Shown here: positions 61,464-64,000 of the stretch, piece by piece
How the letters are laid out: each line of letters begins with the position of its first letter
Numbering within the stretch: position 1 is the first letter of the stretch
NCBI GenBank assembly: GCA_026391805.1
Contig: JAPLDJ010000015.1
Coordinates: forward strand, 1 to 64,000
Direction: 5' to 3'
DNA from: Bacteroidota bacterium
GTDB lineage: Bacteria; Bacteroidota; Bacteroidia; Bacteroidales; FEN-979
DNA length: 64,000 nt
Notes under the pieces: generated by a model
Database searches by the model: none
Told to the model about the DNA's origin: nothing
Seen by the model: only the letters and a program-made list of their open reading frames with translations
Translations under genes and position numbers: made by a program

Positions 61464-63198
61464 ACAATTGTTTCTCCGTGATTTTTTTGTCCAGGATGGC
61501 GGATCCGGGCCCTTTGGTTTTTGCTTTCTGCCAGTATTCGAGTGCCTGGACGGGATCACCAAGTTTGAAAAGGATATCCCCGTAATGCTCCATGACTTCG
61601 GCGCTGACGCCGTCTTTATCATTCAGGGCTTTGCCGACCCAAATCTTGGCATCGCTGTAACGTCCGAGTTTGTAAAGCACCCACCCGTAAGTATCCTGGA
61701 AGGAAGCATTCTCCGGGTCAAGCGTTACAGCTTTCTTTGCCATCGATTCCGCTTTCTCCAGTTCCTTGTTGCGAAGCGTGAGGTAATAGGCATAATTATT
61801 CAGAACATAGGCATTGTCGCCTTTGATCTGCAACGATTTCTGATAGGCCTTGTCCGATTCGGTTGTATCCTTCAGGGAATGATAGGTGTCGCCCAGGTAC
61901 ATGTAAAACTCGGCTTCGAGTTCATCGTTGTTCACGACCAGTTTTGCGCCTGATCTGAAGGATTTTAATGCCTCCGTGTAATTTTTCTGCTGATAAGAAC
62001 CCAGGCCGGAAAAGAGGTAAAGCACCGGCTGGTCGGGGAACAGTTCAATGGCCCTTTTCCCGTATTCGGCAAGGTGATCAAATTTCTCAAGCATCACATC
62101 CAGGCGAAGCACCTCCTGCCAGACAAGGAATTTGCTGCTGTCGAGGGTGATCACTTTCAGGAATTCGTTCCGTGCCTCTTCGTTTTTTTTATCCTCAACA
62201 AGAAGATCTCCGTAGATGGAATGTGCCTTGGGATCGTTGGGATGAACAGCGACCAGGGTCTTTGCCAGTTCCAGTACCATGGTCTTTGAATCTTCGGGAA
62301 GTTTGCTGATGTCGTAAAAGCTGAGCAGGATGTTTACTTTGGAATCAATATCAAGGTTCGGGTTGGCAAAACCCAGCTGCAGCTCTTCGTAGGCTTTTTG
62401 CTTGTTACCGGTTTTACGGTAGTAATCGGCCATCGACATGTGAACATAAGGATCACCGGGATCGGCTTCCAGGATCTTTTTGTAGGTCTCCAGCCCTTTT
62501 TCCGGCATCTTGCTGTTTATGTAAAATTCCGCAAGGATCGAAAGGTACCTGACCTCGTCGGGATAAGCTGCAACGAGTGCTTCCAGCTCTTGCTGCGCTT
62601 TTGCAGGCTGATTGAGGAGCAGGTAGATCTTCTCTTTCTGGATGCTGATCTCCTCTGAAATTCCTGCCTGGGCCTCGATCCTGTCGTAAACCCTGATGGC
62701 TTCCGGGTATTTTTCGACCATCAGGTAAAGGGCGGCCAGCTGGTATAAATAATCAAGATTTTCAGGATGGAGGATGGTGATCTCTTCATAAACGCCAATG
62801 GCCTCCTTGTACTTTTCATCGAGCTGAAGCACTTCGGCATAAAATAATTTATACCAGGTATTGCCCGGGGCCAGTTTTACTGCTTTTCCTGCCAGTTCAA
62901 CGGCTTCATGGTTCTGTTTTTTATTTTCGAGGATCCGTGCCAGTTCAAAATAGGCTACGGCGTCATCCGGGTACTTATCGATGTATTGCCTGAACTGCTC
63001 TTCTGCCTTTTCATCATTGCCGGTCAGCTCATTCCTCTTGGCATCGATCAGCATCGGGACATTTGATGCAACCTTCTGCTGGCCATCCTGATCCGTTTTA
63101 TGCTTTTTCTTATCCCTCTGCCCGTCAGCCCCGAACGTAGTCAAAGCAATCCCTGCAATCAACAACACACTCAGAATAATACTACCTGTTTTCTTCAC
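61456..63198 (-). CDS. Tetratricopeptide-repeat envelope protein
   Basis: The product is 580 residues. An N-terminal signal peptide (about 1-23, ending TTFGAD) is followed by a short charged linker, then at least twelve TPR units. Examples are DAVAYFELARILENKKQ, LDYLYQLAALYLMVEKYPEAIRVYDRI, DPYVHMSMADYYRKTGNKQKAYEEL and ASFQDTYGWVLYKLGRYSDAKIWV. It is a periplasmic scaffold for protein contacts, without a catalytic domain. Its last codons overlap the DUF4292 start by 8 bp. It is the first gene of the five-gene operon that ends at 57857, with repeats separating it from dut. Confidence 0.88.
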   Translation of the reverse strand: MKKTGSIILSVLLIAGIALTTFGADGQRDKKKHKTDQDGQQKVASNVPMLIDAKRNELTGNDEKAEEQFRQYIDKYPDDAVAYFELARILENKKQNHEAVELAGKAVKLAPGNTWYKLFYAEVLQLDEKYKEAIGVYEEITILHPENLDYLYQLAALYLMVEKYPEAIRVYDRIEAQAGISEEISIQKEKIYLLLNQPAKAQQELEALVAAYPDEVRYLSILAEFYINSKMPEKGLETYKKILEADPGDPYVHMSMADYYRKTGNKQKAYEELQLGFANPNLDIDSKVNILLSFYDISKLPEDSKTMVLELAKTLVAVHPNDPKAHSIYGDLLVEDKKNEEARNEFLKVITLDSSKFLVWQEVLRLDVMLEKFDHLAEYGKRAIELFPDQPVLYLFSGLGSYQQKNYTEALKSFRSGAKLVVNNDELEAEFYMYLGDTYHSLKDTTESDKAYQKSLQIKGDNAYVLNNYAYYLTLRNKELEKAESMAKKAVTLDPENASFQDTYGWVLYKLGRYSDAKIWVGKALNDKDGVSAEVMEHYGDILFKLGDPVQALEYWQKAKTKGPGSAILDKKITEKQLYE

Positions 63199-63215
63199 TT
63201 TGTCTTTTGTTTTTT

Positions 63216-63250
63216 CAGCGCTGTGCGCTAAGCGCCAAGCGCCAAGCGCT
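63216..63250. repeat. GCGCTAAGCGCC repeat between dut and the TPR gene
   Basis: CAGCGCTGTGCGCTAAGCGCC followed by GCCAAGC units, sister of the element at 33628-33664. Confidence 0.85.
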
Positions 63251-63262
63251 TTTCGCTACAAA

Positions 63263-63289
63263 AATGTCACACCTGCGGTGTTCAATGGT
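63263..63289. repeat. Inverted third copy of the GAACACC-GCA-GGTGT element
   Basis: Identical over 27 bases, in reverse complement, to 32581-32607; the core is ACACC-TGC-GGTGT. Confidence 0.92.
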
Positions 63290-63310
63290 ATAATAGTATT
63301 TTTACTTATT

Positions 63311-63344
63311 TCGCTTTTCGCTTTTCGCTTTTCGCTTTTCGCTA
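63311..63344. repeat. Heptamer tandem repeat (GCTTTTC)x4 overlapping the dut stop codon
   Basis: Four 7-bp units plus flanks (TCGCTTTTCGCTTTTCGC...). On the minus strand it begins TAGCGAAAAGCG, whose TAG is the dut stop. Confidence 0.88.
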
Positions 63345-63776
63345 TTTGATTCCTGTATGTCCGAACCCCCCAGCCCCTCTCTTGGTTTCCTCCAATTCAT
63401 CCACTTCCTCCCAATCCGCCTTTTCATGCCTGGAGATGATCATCTGTGCGATCCGTTCCCCGTCTTTCATCACATAATCCTCTGATGAAAGGTTCACGAT
63501 GGGCACCATCACCTCACCCCGGTAATCGGCATCGATGGTCCCCGGCGTATTCAGCGCCGTGATCCCCTTTGTAATGGCCAGTCCGCTTCTCGACCTTACC
63601 TGTGCCTCAAAACCTACCGGCAGTTCGACGAACAATCCGGTCGGAATGAGCGCCCGTTCAAGCGGCCTGAGCAGGATCTCCTGTGAAAGGTTCGCCCGCA
63701 GGTCCATCCCTGCCGAAGCAAGGGTTTCATAAGAAGGCAGCGGATGCCCGGAACGGTTTACAATCCTGATTTTCAT
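63342..63776 (-). CDS. dut: dUTP diphosphatase
   Basis: The product is 144 residues from the ATG at 63776; a GTG one codon upstream is possible. All trimeric dUTPase motifs are visible: SAGMDLRAN (motif 1), RSRSGLA (motif 2), [16 protein letters not shown] (motif 3), [10 protein letters not shown] (motif 4) and [10 protein letters not shown] (motif 5). It hydrolyses dUTP to dUMP and so keeps uracil out of DNA. In Bacteroidota it is typically located between the flippase and TPR genes, as here. The stop codon TAG is the first triplet of a TAGCGAAAAGCG tandem repeat. Confidence 0.97.
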   Translation of the reverse strand: MKIRIVNRSGHPLPSYETLASAGMDLRANLSQEILLRPLERALIPTGLFVELPVGFEAQVRSRSGLAITKGITALNTPGTIDADYRGEVMVPIVNLSSEDYVMKDGERIAQMIISRHEKADWEEVDELEETKRGAGGFGHTGIK

Positions 63777-63815
63777 CACAGGGAAATGAAACGCAAAATT
63801 AGTAAAATTATTTGA

Positions 63816-64000
63816 TCAGAAGAGCTTTGAAAGACGCGGCTTTTCGACCAGCAGGACCACCCCGGCGAAGACCAGCAGCAGGAACGTATGGAACACGATC
63901 CGCAGAACCGCAGGTTCAAAGGTAACCAGGACGCTGATGAAATAAAGGAGAACCGAAAGTCCCAGGTAGCCGAAAAATTTCAGCAGGTTATAGGGAACAG
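63816..64000 (-). CDS. C-terminus of a polysaccharide flippase-like membrane protein (truncated by window edge)
   Basis: The minus strand has an open frame entering from the right edge with 61 codons. They encode VPYNLLKFFGYLGLSVLLYF and then a hydrophobic LRIVFHTFLLLVFAGVVLLVE followed by KPRLSKLF and TGA. Two membrane helices and a basic end fit the C-terminus of an oligosaccharide flippase (Wzx/MATE-type), the gene that usually precedes dut in Bacteroidota. The stop lies 39 bp before the dut start, on the same strand. Identification relies mainly on gene order. Confidence 0.6.
   Translation of the reverse strand, partial: VPYNLLKFFGYLGLSVLLYFISVLVTFEPAVLRIVFHTFLLLVFAGVVLLVEKPRLSKLF

Overview
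The window reads as one contig from a member of the Bacteroidota, probably an uncultivated Bacteroidales-like or Lentimicrobium-like lineage; I would not name a genus. The evidence is consistent across the window. At least eight secreted proteins carry the C-terminal sorting domain of the type IX secretion system (T9SS). The gliding/T9SS lipoprotein gene gldD is present. Several promoters match the Bacteroidota -7 consensus TAnnTTTG. Strong Shine-Dalgarno sites are rare.

Layout. (1) 1-18.2 kb looks like an accessory island. It holds an IS3-type insertion-sequence end at the left window edge, small orphan genes, AT-rich T9SS cargo genes, an Ig-repeat/FISUMP surface protein, a DUF4143-type ATPase and, at the right end, a tyrosine recombinase. 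Next to the recombinase lies a 51-bp 3' fragment of a tRNA-Val gene, which I read as the attachment-site scar. (2) 18.7-22.8 kb is a frameshifted paralogue of the island's Ig-repeat/FISUMP protein. (3) 22.8-32.5 kb is a rearranged version of the Bacteroidota rng-HU-mutY-ssb-gldE-gldD neighbourhood. Here gldE is missing, and an Nramp-like transporter, an MgtE-like sensor protein and a T9SS cargo gene have been inserted. (4) 32.6-43.6 kb is housekeeping: trpS, hflX, lnt, an M28-type metalloenzyme, a PIN-PhoH protein, polA and an ROK sugar kinase. (5) 43.8-54.7 kb is a run of four large T9SS cargo genes (Omp28-like redox protein, two gingipain-family C25 peptidases, an Asp-box beta-propeller protein), at least partly with their own promoters and terminators. 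(6) 54.9-57.7 kb is a small anchored protein plus a TonB-dependent receptor. (7) 57.9-64 kb, minus strand, is an envelope cluster: flippase C-terminus, dut, TPR protein, DUF4292 lipoprotein, EnvC-like protein, EamA transporter and a small membrane protein.

How the genes work together. Much of the window concerns the cell envelope and protein export. GldD supports the T9SS, whose cargo is encoded nearby: peptidases, beta-propellers and adhesin-like Ig/PKD proteins. Lnt, the DUF4292 lipoprotein and the EnvC-like protein support envelope assembly.

Most unusual points. A papain-family peptidase has a TAG stop exactly where the Trp after the catalytic Cys should be. Two small island proteins end in SSB-like tips. 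The intergenic regions are full of short-period tandem and inverted repeats. Some of these repeats appear to provide the stop codons of neighbouring genes (gldD, mutY, dut), and others lie in frame inside the Ig/FISUMP proteins.
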